Shown here one piece after another: positions 29,904-38,271 of a DNA stretch of 64,000 nucleotides (the stretch's first letter is position 1; the number at the start of each line of letters is the position of its first letter). The translations under genes and the position numbers were made by a program. A model generated the notes under the pieces. It worked only from the letters and a program-made list of their open reading frames with translations. It had not been told where the DNA came from and searched no databases. The stretch comes from Pseudoalteromonas sp. T1lg75 (GTDB taxonomy: Bacteria > Pseudomonadota > Gammaproteobacteria > Enterobacterales > Alteromonadaceae), in the NCBI RefSeq assembly GCF_002964705.1, contig NZ_PQCD01000033.1:305757-369756 (forward strand), in the 5' to 3' direction.

Positions 29904-30473
29904 TTAGGCGTCGTCATCGCTAGATGGACAATCGTGTACTTGAACGTTACCGCTCATGGTTCCGGCGTTGTGATAACCCTGATATGGGCCAGACTCAAGC
30001 AACATCACATTTAAGATGCCGTTGGCGCCAAAGCCGGAGTTGATCCCCTCGCCGATATCCATCATGCAGGCAAAGCCTGTACCTTCACCGGGCGCCGCTG
30101 GGTTAGTGGAGTCATAATTGAACTCAACCTGGAACATGCCTTCGGTACAGATATCCTGTTTACAATGACGTGTTTCGTCTTCTAAACCATCCGGAGCAAC
30201 GGGATCTTCACTGCATAACCCGGCACCAGTAACGTTGGCTTTAAAGGCGATGCCGCCGAATTGTTGCCAATCGATTGCGGTTTTATCCTGGTAATTGACG
30301 CGGCCTTTAATGTCGCCATCACAGCGTGCTGCATGGGCAGTAAAGACCGCCTTGCCATCACCGCCTTGCGAGTGCAAGGTGCCGCCAGCCGTCACACGGC
30401 CATCGAGCTTGGCGCAACCGCTTAACGTGGTCATTGCTCCAAGTATGAGTAATCCGAGATATGTTGTTTTCAT
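29904..30473 (-). CDS. Small lipoprotein of unknown function, co-transcribed with S8 protease
   Basis: This is a 189-residue predicted lipoprotein with the lipobox LSGC at residues 17-20. The mature part is Gly-rich and has several cysteines (ARCDGD, GLCSEDP, RHCKQDICTEG, FACMMDIGEG, VHDCPSSDDDA), which suggests disulfides. It ends in an acidic tail. A good ribosome-binding site (GGGGAAGG) precedes the start. It is the first gene of a two-gene unit with the S8 protease, so it might assist, hold or inhibit the protease at the cell surface. I do not recognise a family. Confidence 0.75.
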   Translation of the reverse strand: MKTTYLGLLILGAMTTLSGCAKLDGRVTAGGTLHSQGGDGKAVFTAHAARCDGDIKGRVNYQDKTAIDWQQFGGIAFKANVTGAGLCSEDPVAPDGLEDETRHCKQDICTEGMFQVEFNYDSTNPAAPGEGTGFACMMDIGEGINSGFGANGILNVMLLESGPYQGYHNAGTMSGNVQVHDCPSSDDDA

Positions 30474-30786
30474 TGGACCTTCCCCAAAAAATTTAGGTTT
30501 TCACTTTAAAAATTTGTTGCCGCTGATGCTCAAATGGCAATTGTTGCAAAATGAGCAGCTATTAGGTGCTTTGCCGATAAGCAGCCCCTAGATTAGTAAA
30601 GGATGGGCCCTTTGATTGCAATGCCTGTCATGGCGAAAAGTACAAGAGATGGCGTGAAGAAAAATTAGGCGAAATTAAAAACCCAGTGTTAACGGTGTGT
30701 TAAAAGGTGTTTTTAATAAATGTCACAACTGATGTTAATTTGTACCATTTTGGACCAGTGCTTGACATTTAATACTTTCTTGGTGC

Positions 30787-30847
30787 TTTTAGAATATAAG
30801 CTCTATAGAACTTGGTTTTTTTTAGAATATAAACTCTACTAGTTCTT
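30787..30847. repeat. Tandem regulatory-looking repeat, 33-bp spacing
   Basis: TTTTAGAATATAAGCTCTA (30787-30805) and TTTTAGAATATAAACTCTA (30820-30838) differ at one base. They are 33 bp apart, about three helical turns, so proteins bound to both would sit on one face of the DNA. Confidence 0.6.
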
Positions 30848-30937
30848 TATTATCAGTCACTTAATAGTTTTATCTTGTCGCCTGCATTTACTCATGGCGA
30901 GAGCTTGTGCGTCGAATAAGGAAATGGCATTATGGAT

Positions 30938-30949
30938 ATTGTATACAAT
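30938..30949. promoter_or_regulatory. Operator ATTGTATACAAT upstream of the second M24 gene
   Basis: This 12-base palindrome is identical to the core at 23921-23932 and to 40679-40690. It lies 254 bases before the M24 start codon. It probably binds the GntR regulator of the hydroxyproline operon. Confidence 0.65.
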
Positions 30950-31203
30950 TAAGCGGTAGGCACCGCAATAGATTGCAGGCGTTATGTAGAGCCAAGGGCG
31001 AAAATCGCTGCCTTGGTCTGCAGTAGTGAACTCTAAAAGAGGCGCTGAGGCTTTGTTAAGGGGGAGGCTTTTTTGGGTCTTGATAGTGCCATTGATAGCA
31101 AAGGATCCCATGATTGCTGTTAGCACCTTAGTACACGCATGCATTGGCCGTAATGGCCGGTTTACCTTATTTTTAGGGTCTTCTTACAAGGGTTTATTTT
31201 TTG

Positions 31204-32289
31204 ATGAGTCAGGTCTTTTTAGCGCGTTTAGCGCGATTACAAAATCTTCTTACCTCGTTGGGTGACGAACTGTTAGTAGTGCAAGGGTTTGAGAATATCT
31301 CTTACCTTACCGGCTTCTCTGGCCACGCGGCAACCCTCTTGGTGATGCCGCAAAAAGCGATGATGATCACCGATTATCGTTATTACCAACGCGCCCTGAG
31401 TGAAACCCAGGATATCGAGGTGGTGCAGCGGGACCGTGATAATGAAAGTCTGGGGGCCTGTATTGCACGACTCGGTGGCGCAAACCTGCGCATTGGCTTT
31501 GAAGCGGCGCACTTTAGCGTGGCGCAGTGGCAAGGCATAGCAAGTGAATTGAACGCCGCCGCGCTCACACCAAGAACCGATATGGTCGAGTCCTTACGCC
31601 GGGTCAAAGACGAGTATGAAATTGACTGTATACGTCAGGCGGCCGCTATCGCCGACAGTGCCTTGGCACAGACGCTCACGCAAATTAAAACCGGTATTAC
31701 AGAGCGCGAACTGGCCATTGAGCTGGATTATCAAATGCAGTTGCGCGGCTCCACCGGCACCTCGTTCGACACCATTTTACTCTTTGCCGAGCGCAGCGCC
31801 TTGCCCCATGGAAATCCGGGGAATAAGCAACTGCTTGAGGGCGATTTTATTTTGATAGATTTTGGTGCCGTGGTGAATGGCTATCGTTCGGACATGACCC
31901 GCAGTTATGTGTGGGGGCAGCCCAGTGCCGAGCAACAGACGATTTTTGATACGGTGCAAAATGCCCAGCGTGCGGCGCTGGATGCGGTGCGACCTGGAGT
32001 AAGCGCCCATGAGCTCAATGCAAAAGCCCACGAGGTGCTCCAGGCAAGCCCATTCGGCCAATATGCTGGGGAGGGACTAGGGCATGGTCTTGGCTTATTT
32101 TTGCATGAAATTCCATTTTTAAAGCCCGGCGAGCAGTACCGTTTGCAAGCCGGTAATGTGATCACCATAGAGCCGGGTATTTATATTCCACACCTTGGCG
32201 GCGTGCGTTTGGAAGAAGACATAGTGGTCACGGCAGAAGGTTATGATTGCCTGACCCAGGCGCCACAACAATTCATTTTAGGAGGCTGA
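31204..32289 (+). CDS. M24 family Xaa-Pro peptidase
   Basis: This is a 361-residue aminopeptidase P/prolidase-type enzyme that releases residues next to proline. The N-terminal creatinase-like domain holds VVQGFENISYLTGFSGHAATLLV. The catalytic domain has metal ligands Asp in FILIDFGAVVNGYRSDMTRSYVWG, His in GEGLGHGLGLFLHE, Glu in ITIEPGIYIP and Glu in GVRLEEDIVV. The ATG at 31204 follows a TTG codon at 31201; AAGGG lies upstream. One base separates it from the next gene. It is a paralogue of the broken M24 gene at 21.3 kb and is preceded by the same operator. Confidence 0.92.
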   Translation: MSQVFLARLARLQNLLTSLGDELLVVQGFENISYLTGFSGHAATLLVMPQKAMMITDYRYYQRALSETQDIEVVQRDRDNESLGACIARLGGANLRIGFEAAHFSVAQWQGIASELNAAALTPRTDMVESLRRVKDEYEIDCIRQAAAIADSALAQTLTQIKTGITERELAIELDYQMQLRGSTGTSFDTILLFAERSALPHGNPGNKQLLEGDFILIDFGAVVNGYRSDMTRSYVWGQPSAEQQTIFDTVQNAQRAALDAVRPGVSAHELNAKAHEVLQASPFGQYAGEGLGHGLGLFLHEIPFLKPGEQYRLQAGNVITIEPGIYIPHLGGVRLEEDIVVTAEGYDCLTQAPQQFILGG

Positions 32290-32290
32290 C

Positions 32291-33241
32291 ATGAACATCA
32301 TTACCGCCGAGCAGGTGCAACAGGTGATGGCCTACACGCCACTGCTACAGGCCTTACAATGGGGCTTCGCCGGTGAGGCTGGCACACCCAGGCGCACTGT
32401 CTATGCGCTTGATAATAAGCCGAATAACCACGATGCCTTTGCCGTGTTACCGGCGTGGAATGACGAGGTAATTGGTGTCAAGGCGTTTACTTATTTTCCC
32501 GAGAACGAGCGCCAAGGTCGCTCGTCATTGTACTCAAAAATTATGCTGTTCTCGCGGGAGTTTGGCGAGCCGCTGGCTTTGGTGGATGGCACCGAAATCA
32601 CTCTTTGGCGTACCTCTGCGGTATCGGCCCTGGCCGCCGATTATTTAGCGAGGAAAGACGCGAAACACATGGTTTTATTTGGCTCGGGGAAATTGGCACC
32701 CTTTATGGCACGGGCCCATCTGGCGGTTCGCAACTACGCAAAAGTGAGCATAGTGGCGCGCAATGAACAAAAAGCGCAGGCGCTGATAGCGCTGCTTCAG
32801 GGGGAGTACCCTCATTGCCAGTTTAGCCATGAACCTGTCAGTGAGGAGCTGATCGCCAGCGCCGATACCATTTGCTGCGCCACCGGCAGTCATGCCCCCT
32901 TGTTTGATGGCCAATGGGTAAGTGCAGGCACCCATGTGGACTTAATTGGTAACCACCATCGCGATGCCAGGGAATGCGATACCCATACGGTGGTAAGTGC
33001 CAAGGTATTTGTTGATAGTCGAGAAAATGTATTAAACGAAGCCGGAGAGCTGCTGCTTCCAATCAATGAAGGTGTGTTTAGCGAAACGGATGTGAGAGGG
33101 GAGCTCAGCGAGCTCGCCCGTGATAACGTCCATGCCCGTGAAAATGACACCGACATTACTTTGTTTAAATCGGTCGGTACGGCCTTGAGCGACCTGGTGG
33201 CGGCTAAATATGTCTATGATCAAATCACTTCTGTGGCGTAA
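32291..33241 (+). CDS. Ornithine cyclodeaminase / 1-pyrroline-2-carboxylate reductase family
   Basis: This is a 316-residue NAD(P)-dependent enzyme of the ornithine cyclodeaminase/mu-crystallin family. It has GVKAFTYFPENERQGRSSLYSKIMLF, LVDGTEITLWRTSAVSALAADYLARKDAKHMVLFGSGKLAPFM, the dinucleotide fold with SIVARNEQKA, and TDITLFKSVGTALSDLVAAKYVYD at the end. In hydroxyproline clusters such enzymes reduce 1-pyrroline-2-carboxylate to proline, a step in the trans-3-hydroxy-L-proline route. The matching dehydratase is not in the window. AGGAGG precedes the ATG, one base after the M24 gene. Lysine- or alanine-specific activities are alternatives. Confidence 0.87.
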   Translation: MNIITAEQVQQVMAYTPLLQALQWGFAGEAGTPRRTVYALDNKPNNHDAFAVLPAWNDEVIGVKAFTYFPENERQGRSSLYSKIMLFSREFGEPLALVDGTEITLWRTSAVSALAADYLARKDAKHMVLFGSGKLAPFMARAHLAVRNYAKVSIVARNEQKAQALIALLQGEYPHCQFSHEPVSEELIASADTICCATGSHAPLFDGQWVSAGTHVDLIGNHHRDARECDTHTVVSAKVFVDSRENVLNEAGELLLPINEGVFSETDVRGELSELARDNVHARENDTDITLFKSVGTALSDLVAAKYVYDQITSVA

Positions 33242-33530
33242 GCCCAAAGCGCGCAGCTGTAAGGTGGTGGATATCACCGCGGTGCGCGACAACCGCGTCC
33301 TTCCCCTGGAATTGGTGGGCCAGCAGCAGATGTTGCTGACCTACCGTTACGGCAATGAATTGCGCTCGCAACTGATGCCCCTGGAACCAACGCAGGAGGT
33401 GCCACGTTATATTTTGGCGGATGAGCAAGGTGTGATAGCCACATTATCACAACGGCGATTGTTTTATGTGATGTGGGCTCTGGTAGGGGCAGTCATTGCT
33501 TTGGCTGCGGTGGTCACTTTACGCCAATAA
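33210..33530 (+). CDS. Small tail-anchored membrane protein, unknown
   Basis: This 106-residue protein begins inside the last 32 bases of the cyclodeaminase-family gene in another frame, which suggests coupled translation. It has a basic start (LLWRKPKARSCK), a soluble middle (RNDRV-type region, QQQMLLTYRYGNELRSQLMPLEP) and one hydrophobic C-terminal helix (FYVMWALVGAVIALAAVVTL). It may sit in the inner membrane with its N-terminus in the cytoplasm. I recognise no family. It is called because it is long for its position, in operon order and has a coherent topology. Confidence 0.55.
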   Translation: MSMIKSLLWRKPKARSCKVVDITAVRDNRVLPLELVGQQQMLLTYRYGNELRSQLMPLEPTQEVPRYILADEQGVIATLSQRRLFYVMWALVGAVIALAAVVTLRQ

Positions 33531-33661
33531 ACCTCCGGTATTTAAGTCCTTTGCCAAGGTGTTGGTTTTAGGTTAATTAGCTTATTTATGCCTTTTTTGT
33601 TGATTTTTTGGGCACAATTATTTAAATTGAACCATACAAAGGATTAACAATTAGCGGCATT

Positions 33662-35068
33662 ATGATTAAAAAAACAAAAACAGCGCTTTTTGCGCCAGGG
33701 ATCTTGAGTTTGGCGTTAGTGGGGTGTGGCGGCGGTGGCTCGAGTGAGCCGGAACCTCAACCCGTTGAACAGTCTTATACGGTGACCATTAATATCAATG
33801 GCAACGGCTCGGTCACCACGGATGACACCAGCTATTCTAACGAACAGGTGGCCGTATTTACCGTGACCCCAGATGAAGGTTATTTGCTGGAAAGCTTCAC
33901 CGGTTGCGGTGTTGAACTAAGTCTTGACCAACAAAACGCCACGACTAGCTTTGAAACCTACTCGCAGGCCATGACTTCAAACTGTGAAGTCACCGTGACA
34001 TTTGCTGCGCGCCTTGAGTTAACCTCAATAATTGCCGATGACAACCTACTGGCTTGTGCGCAAGGCACTGACGGCGAGAATGTTGAAGGCAGTCACTATG
34101 CCGATGAGGTCTATAATCTTTATTGTGGGTATCAAGCGGTGAGCTCAACGCAAGGGGTTGAGCATCTTGTGAATTTGGAAACTCTGAACCTAACGTATAC
34201 AGGTATCAGTAGCTTGGATATCTCGGCGAATACCAGATTAAACTATCTAGCTGTTGCTCAGAACAAACTCACCGAGTTGGACACGTCCAGTAACCCATAT
34301 TTATCGCGTATAGAAGCCGATTATAATGAGTTAGCCCTCATCGATACCAGAAATAACCCCCTGCTAGAAAACCTCAGTGTGTATGGTAATAAATTGTCGG
34401 CAATTGATGTCAGCCAAAATCCCCAATTAAGCAGGTTAAGTGTTGGCGCCAATGCCATTGCAGAGGTTGACCTATCGCAAAACGAGTCTCTGACCTTTCT
34501 CAACGTGGAAGCAATGCAGCTCTCAGACCTTATCCTTGCCCATAATCCCAATCTTGAAACGCTTTATGCCGGAGGCAATCAGCTGGGCAACATTGATCTG
34601 TCAAACAATCCGCTGCTTGAAACCGTCGCTTTGAGTGGCAATGTGCAGCTAACACAGGTCGATGTGTCCGTATTACCCCAGCTAACCGAGCTTTTTATCG
34701 TTATGGACGAGGCACGCCCAGGTGTGATGTCGGTGTTGGACTTAAGTCAGAACGCAAACTTAGAGCGCCTGTGGTTGGGTTATCAATCTTTTACCCAGAT
34801 AGACCTGGCTGCAAACCAGAAGCTCACCGATCTTAATATCGAGAACAATAAATTGACCAGTATCGATGTCACCAATAACCCGGAGCTTACCTCGTTGACC
34901 CTCAACGATAACCAACTGACCAGTATCGACTTGGTCAATAACCCAGAGCTTGACACCCTGTATCTGAACAATAACTCCTTGACATCCTTGGACTTAACGG
35001 CAAATACCAAGCTTGCGTATGTGTATTACGATGCCGATGTTCAATGCGTGGGTACAGCCTGTAACTAA
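33662..35068 (+). CDS. Leucine-rich-repeat lipoprotein (internalin-like)
   Basis: This is a 468-residue surface lipoprotein. The lipobox is LVGC followed by a Gly/Ser/Pro/Glu linker. Next comes a beta-rich module (YTVTININGNGSVTTDD to GYLLESFTGCGVELS), like InlB-type B repeats. From about residue 165 there are at least twelve tandem leucine-rich repeats with the pattern LxxLxLxxNxLxxIDLSxN. Leucine-rich repeats bind proteins, so the likely role is adhesion or capture at the cell surface. The C-terminus carries two cysteines (VQCVGTACN) that may cap the solenoid. The gene is monocistronic and ends before a strong bidirectional terminator. Confidence 0.88.
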   Translation: MIKKTKTALFAPGILSLALVGCGGGGSSEPEPQPVEQSYTVTININGNGSVTTDDTSYSNEQVAVFTVTPDEGYLLESFTGCGVELSLDQQNATTSFETYSQAMTSNCEVTVTFAARLELTSIIADDNLLACAQGTDGENVEGSHYADEVYNLYCGYQAVSSTQGVEHLVNLETLNLTYTGISSLDISANTRLNYLAVAQNKLTELDTSSNPYLSRIEADYNELALIDTRNNPLLENLSVYGNKLSAIDVSQNPQLSRLSVGANAIAEVDLSQNESLTFLNVEAMQLSDLILAHNPNLETLYAGGNQLGNIDLSNNPLLETVALSGNVQLTQVDVSVLPQLTELFIVMDEARPGVMSVLDLSQNANLERLWLGYQSFTQIDLAANQKLTDLNIENNKLTSIDVTNNPELTSLTLNDNQLTSIDLVNNPELDTLYLNNNSLTSLDLTANTKLAYVYYDADVQCVGTACN

Positions 35069-35106
35069 GCGTTTGTCTTAGCTTCTAGGTAAAAAGTCAT
35101 GCCAAC

Positions 35107-35132
35107 AAGGCGGGGTGCATTTACCCCGCCTT
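35107..35132. terminator. Bidirectional terminator between LRR lipoprotein and CDF genes
   Basis: AAGGCGGGGT and ACCCCGCCTT pair perfectly over ten bases around a GCATTT loop. It overlaps the last codons of the convergent CDF gene. Confidence 0.88.
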
Positions 35133-35825
35133 TTGCATGCGTCGGTCAAAAATAGCCCCATCGTTTTGCTGGTACACAGTGAATAGCTGGCGCAGGGCGC
35201 CTTGGGTCATCTTTATTGGTACCAGGGTAAAATAGACAGAAGCAATCATTACCATCACAGGGTCGGCAAACACCGCGTACTCTGTCAGTCCTGCATAGCT
35301 CAGCAGGGAAGCGATAATAAACCCGGCCATCACCGCGGCGCTGATCACCGAGTCCATCAGCCATTGTTTCGACTCCGCCTCAAGCAGTGCCGACTTAGTC
35401 TGGCGGCCACGCTTAGCCAAGAGCCAATAGGTGCCCACGCAGCCAACAAGGTTGATCACCCCGAATACCAATGCCAGTCCGGTATTTACCTCGCGCCCCC
35501 CAGCCAAAACCGCCAAAATTGCCGAGATAAAAGAGGCGCTGCACATCAGGGTAATGGCAAAGCCTTTAAAGGCGATCACCGCCGGCTCAATCAAGTTGAT
35601 ATTTGCGTTATGCTCACGTGCCTTGGGTGAGCGGATATACCAGGCGGCGGCAAGGGAAATAATGGTCAGTAACAGGCTCACCAGTGAATAGGCACCGTCG
35701 AACAGGATCACCAGCGAGCCCATCCAGACTCCAAGGCCGATACCCATCAGGGCAAACACCAAGGCCGATGCGGTAGAGAAGGTTAATAATTTTCGCTCTA
35801 AAGAAATACTGCAGTGCATAGACAC
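35121..35825 (-). CDS. Cation diffusion facilitator (CDF) family transporter
   Basis: This is a 234-residue inner-membrane metal exporter of the CDF type. Six hydrophobic segments are visible. The metal site appears as FDGAYSLVS in the second segment and as WLMDSVISAAVM in the fifth, a D-x-x-x-S pattern in place of the usual H/D-x-x-x-D. The usual C-terminal metal-sensing domain of about 80 residues is mostly missing, so the protein is short for the family. The LysR gene at 36015 is divergent and may control it. The metal cannot be predicted with the altered ligands. Confidence 0.82.
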   Translation of the reverse strand: MSMHCSISLERKLLTFSTASALVFALMGIGLGVWMGSLVILFDGAYSLVSLLLTIISLAAAWYIRSPKAREHNANINLIEPAVIAFKGFAITLMCSASFISAILAVLAGGREVNTGLALVFGVINLVGCVGTYWLLAKRGRQTKSALLEAESKQWLMDSVISAAVMAGFIIASLLSYAGLTEYAVFADPVMVMIASVYFTLVPIKMTQGALRQLFTVYQQNDGAIFDRRMQKAG

Positions 35826-35916
35826 CTCGGTTGTGGCAATTATTCGTCAGCTATCGCTGGCGTTTTACTCGTTGGTGTAGATTTTATAGGGGGGTTGGCT
35901 ATTCCCATAATCGCTG

Positions 35917-35937
35917 AGCGACGATATTATCGTCGCT
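35917..35937. promoter_or_regulatory. 21-base palindrome in the CDF-LysR divergent region
   Basis: Two perfect ten-base arms, AGCGACGATA and TATCGTCGCT, surround a single T. The palindrome lies about 90 bases from the CDF start and 78 bases from the LysR start. It is a strong operator candidate for the divergent LysR protein, although LysR sites usually have longer spacers. Confidence 0.55.
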
Positions 35938-36014
35938 GGAGGCGCCTGCTATTTCTAGGCTGCTGTGTGTTGACCGTTAAATACTTAGATATCAACGGAT
36001 CTGTTTGGGTGTCA

Positions 36015-36896
36015 ATGATGAAGATCAGCCAGTTGGAAATGTTTCTTGCCATTAGCGAGTCGGGATCGATTGCCGAAGCCGCACGGCGGCTGGGCAAAAG
36101 CCGCACCACCTTGAGCTCGTCCTTGAGTGCGCTGGAGGATGAGCTTGGCGTTGAGCTGTTAGAGCGCAGCGGTAATCAGGTAACCCTGACCAATATCGGG
36201 CGGGTGATCAAGAATGACTGTGAGCGTATGGTGATGATAGGCAATGACATTACCGGGCGTTGCCGGCAGCATTTGCAGGGCGTTGAGTCCGTGCTGCGTA
36301 TCGCCCGAGACGATGCGCTGCCCGAGTCTTATTGGCGCCAGCTTATTCATGAGATGAGCGTGCAGTTTCCAGCTACCAGTGTGTCCGTGTATATGGCGCC
36401 GCCGCCGGAGCTTAACGACATGGTGGAGCAGAATATGGTTGATATTGCCTACTGCCTATTGCCTCACAGCAACCGTTTACCGAGCACTCATCACGTCAAG
36501 CTGGGTGAAATTCGCATGATGACGGTGGCCAAAAGTGACCATCCACTGTGTAAGCTCTCACAGGTTGTCAGTTCCGATCTGGCCCGTTACACCGAATTTG
36601 CCCTGGCGACCATAGACGATGAGGGGTTGCACGCCGTCGCGCCGGCCTCTAGCAATTACATTGCGCTGCCGTTTTATGAGCATCTGCGCAATGCGGTGCT
36701 CGATGGCACCGGCTTTTCCAACGTCCCCTCGGTACTTATTAACCCCTACCTGCGCGATGGCAGCGTCAAGGTGCTTAATTATGATCAGGCCATGAAACGT
36801 CAGGCCTATGGCATGATCCAAAATCGCTATAGCCAGCTAGGTGGCCTCACTCAATGGTTAGCCGAACAACTTGAGGACTATTTGGCGGAGGATTAA
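36015..36896 (+). CDS. LysR family transcriptional regulator
   Basis: This is a 293-residue LysR regulator. The N-terminal HTH is KISQLEMFLAISESGSIAEAARRLGKSRTTLSSSLSALEDELG, followed by the family's effector domain (VESVLRIARDDALPESYWRQLIHEM, ATSVSVYMAPPPELNDMVEQNMVDIAYCL). The open frame reaches back to 35814, but the HTH begins at residue 68 of that frame, so 36015 or 36018 is the real start. The C-terminus is slightly short. Its targets may be the divergent CDF gene or the iron alcohol dehydrogenase gene that follows convergently. Confidence 0.9.
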   Translation: MMKISQLEMFLAISESGSIAEAARRLGKSRTTLSSSLSALEDELGVELLERSGNQVTLTNIGRVIKNDCERMVMIGNDITGRCRQHLQGVESVLRIARDDALPESYWRQLIHEMSVQFPATSVSVYMAPPPELNDMVEQNMVDIAYCLLPHSNRLPSTHHVKLGEIRMMTVAKSDHPLCKLSQVVSSDLARYTEFALATIDDEGLHAVAPASSNYIALPFYEHLRNAVLDGTGFSNVPSVLINPYLRDGSVKVLNYDQAMKRQAYGMIQNRYSQLGGLTQWLAEQLEDYLAED

Positions 36897-36945
36897 GCTT
36901 GCCAACAGCTGGCTAATAGCTCGCTAATAGCTCGCATATAACAGG

Positions 36946-38151
36946 CTAACTATCAGGCTCATTATTAGGTAAGAGCGAGCGCAGCAGGTCTTCCAGCTCC
37001 TGCTGCGTCATAAAGCAGGGTACCGGGTAGTCCGGGTGCGCTTCTTCCAGCGCCAGCTTGGCAATGAGTGGGATATCCTCTGCTTTTAAATCGGCAATGC
37101 AGTGTGGGATAGCCAGTTCATCCAGCAGCGCATAGATTTTATCGCGTAACTCAGCGGCCGTGCTGTGCTCACTCAAGGAGTGCTTGGCTAAGCGCTTCAT
37201 CTGGGCGTCTATTCTATCGCCATAAAAGTCCAGTATGGGCCGGAGTACCAGGGCATTGGCGAGGCCATGGCCTAGGCCATAAACAGCCCCTAACTGATGG
37301 GCGATGGCATGCACATAACCGACCGAGGTACGGGTAAAGGCCTGACCGGCGAACATGGCGGCCCAAAGCATGTCGGTGCGGGCGGCAAGGTCGTCGGGAT
37401 GGTGATAGGCCCTGGGCAACGCATCGAGAATAAGCGCCACGGCTTTTTCACTTTTATCTCGCGTATAGGCGGTGGCATTGATGCCAATGTAGGCCTCTAG
37501 GGCATGGGTGAGCGCATCTATGCCGGTGCTGGCTGTCAGCCCCGGTGGCAGCCCTGTGGTGAGCTCGGGCAAAAACAGCACGCCCTTAGGCATCAGGCAG
37601 AGGTCATTGACTGCGAATTTAATTCTGCGCTCGGTATCACTGACTACGGCCGCTACCGTTACCTCGGAGCCGGTGCCTGCCGTTGTCGGCACTACATACA
37701 CAGGGGGCAAGGTGCGCAGCACCTTAAACAGCCCGCGCATTTGTCGTAACGACTTTTTGGGGCGAGCAATTCGTGCGGCGATAAGCTTGGCGCAATCCAT
37801 GGCCGAGCCGCCCCCTATGGCTAACAGGGTATCGCATTTGTTTGCCTGGTAGCAGCGCACGCCTTGCTCTATCTGTTCGATACTGGGATTGGCACTCAGG
37901 TCGCTAAAGGTTACCACCTCAATGTGATTGGCCAGCAGTTGTTCTTTTAGCTGGGCATGCAAATTAAGGGCGAGTACGCCCGGATCGCTGACCAGCAAGA
38001 TACGTTTACACTTTTGCGCTTCTAGGTGTGCCAGCCATTGTTCAATGGCCTTATCACCGTGAAATACATGGGGCTCGGGAATAGGCAAAAGCATCGCCGC
38101 CAGGCGCAAACCCAGATGATACATGCGATAAAAAAGGTGTTGAATGGCCAT
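36946..38151 (-). CDS. Iron-containing alcohol dehydrogenase
   Basis: This is a 401-residue group III alcohol dehydrogenase. It has the nucleotide site with LLAIGGGSAMDCAK, PTTAGTGSEVTVAAVV, and the metal-binding region GIDALTHALEAYIG then TSVGYVHAIAHQLGAVYGLGHGLANALVL, with three histidines and one Asp as iron ligands. AGGGAAA precedes the start. The substrate is unknown; relatives reduce short aldehydes or 1,3-propanediol-type substrates. The gene is alone, and its 3' end faces the LysR gene across a gap of about 50 bases containing short AATAGCTCGC repeats. Confidence 0.92.
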   Translation of the reverse strand: MAIQHLFYRMYHLGLRLAAMLLPIPEPHVFHGDKAIEQWLAHLEAQKCKRILLVSDPGVLALNLHAQLKEQLLANHIEVVTFSDLSANPSIEQIEQGVRCYQANKCDTLLAIGGGSAMDCAKLIAARIARPKKSLRQMRGLFKVLRTLPPVYVVPTTAGTGSEVTVAAVVSDTERRIKFAVNDLCLMPKGVLFLPELTTGLPPGLTASTGIDALTHALEAYIGINATAYTRDKSEKAVALILDALPRAYHHPDDLAARTDMLWAAMFAGQAFTRTSVGYVHAIAHQLGAVYGLGHGLANALVLRPILDFYGDRIDAQMKRLAKHSLSEHSTAAELRDKIYALLDELAIPHCIADLKAEDIPLIAKLALEEAHPDYPVPCFMTQQELEDLLRSLLPNNEPDS

Positions 38152-38271
38152 GTTTTCCCTGTGCTAACTCATTGAATAAAAGCCTGTTCTTATAAAAGCA
38201 AATTTAGGTACTAAACACCAGGGCCGCAGAGCATGCTGTTATTTTTGGTACTGAGGCGGCGCCGAAATCGG

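Larger units (their letters stand above)
30474..31203. other. Long AT-rich intergenic region with regulatory signals
   Basis: About 730 bases lie between the lipoprotein/S8 operon and the second M24 gene, which are divergent. It holds a tandem pair of 19-base near-repeats (30787 and 30820), the exact operator ATTGTATACAAT (30938), and a small hairpin GCGGT-AGGC-ACCGC (30953-30966). Two short open frames here lack ribosome-binding sites and family features and were not called. The M24 leader would be roughly 250 bases if transcription starts at the operator. Confidence 0.55.

Noticed and set aside
30857-31144. 95-residue minus-strand frame before the second M24 gene
   Set aside because: No ribosome-binding site or family match, and it spans the operator palindrome.
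31026-31265. 79-residue plus-strand frame overlapping the M24 start
   Set aside because: It overlaps a conserved gene start in another frame and has no supporting signal.
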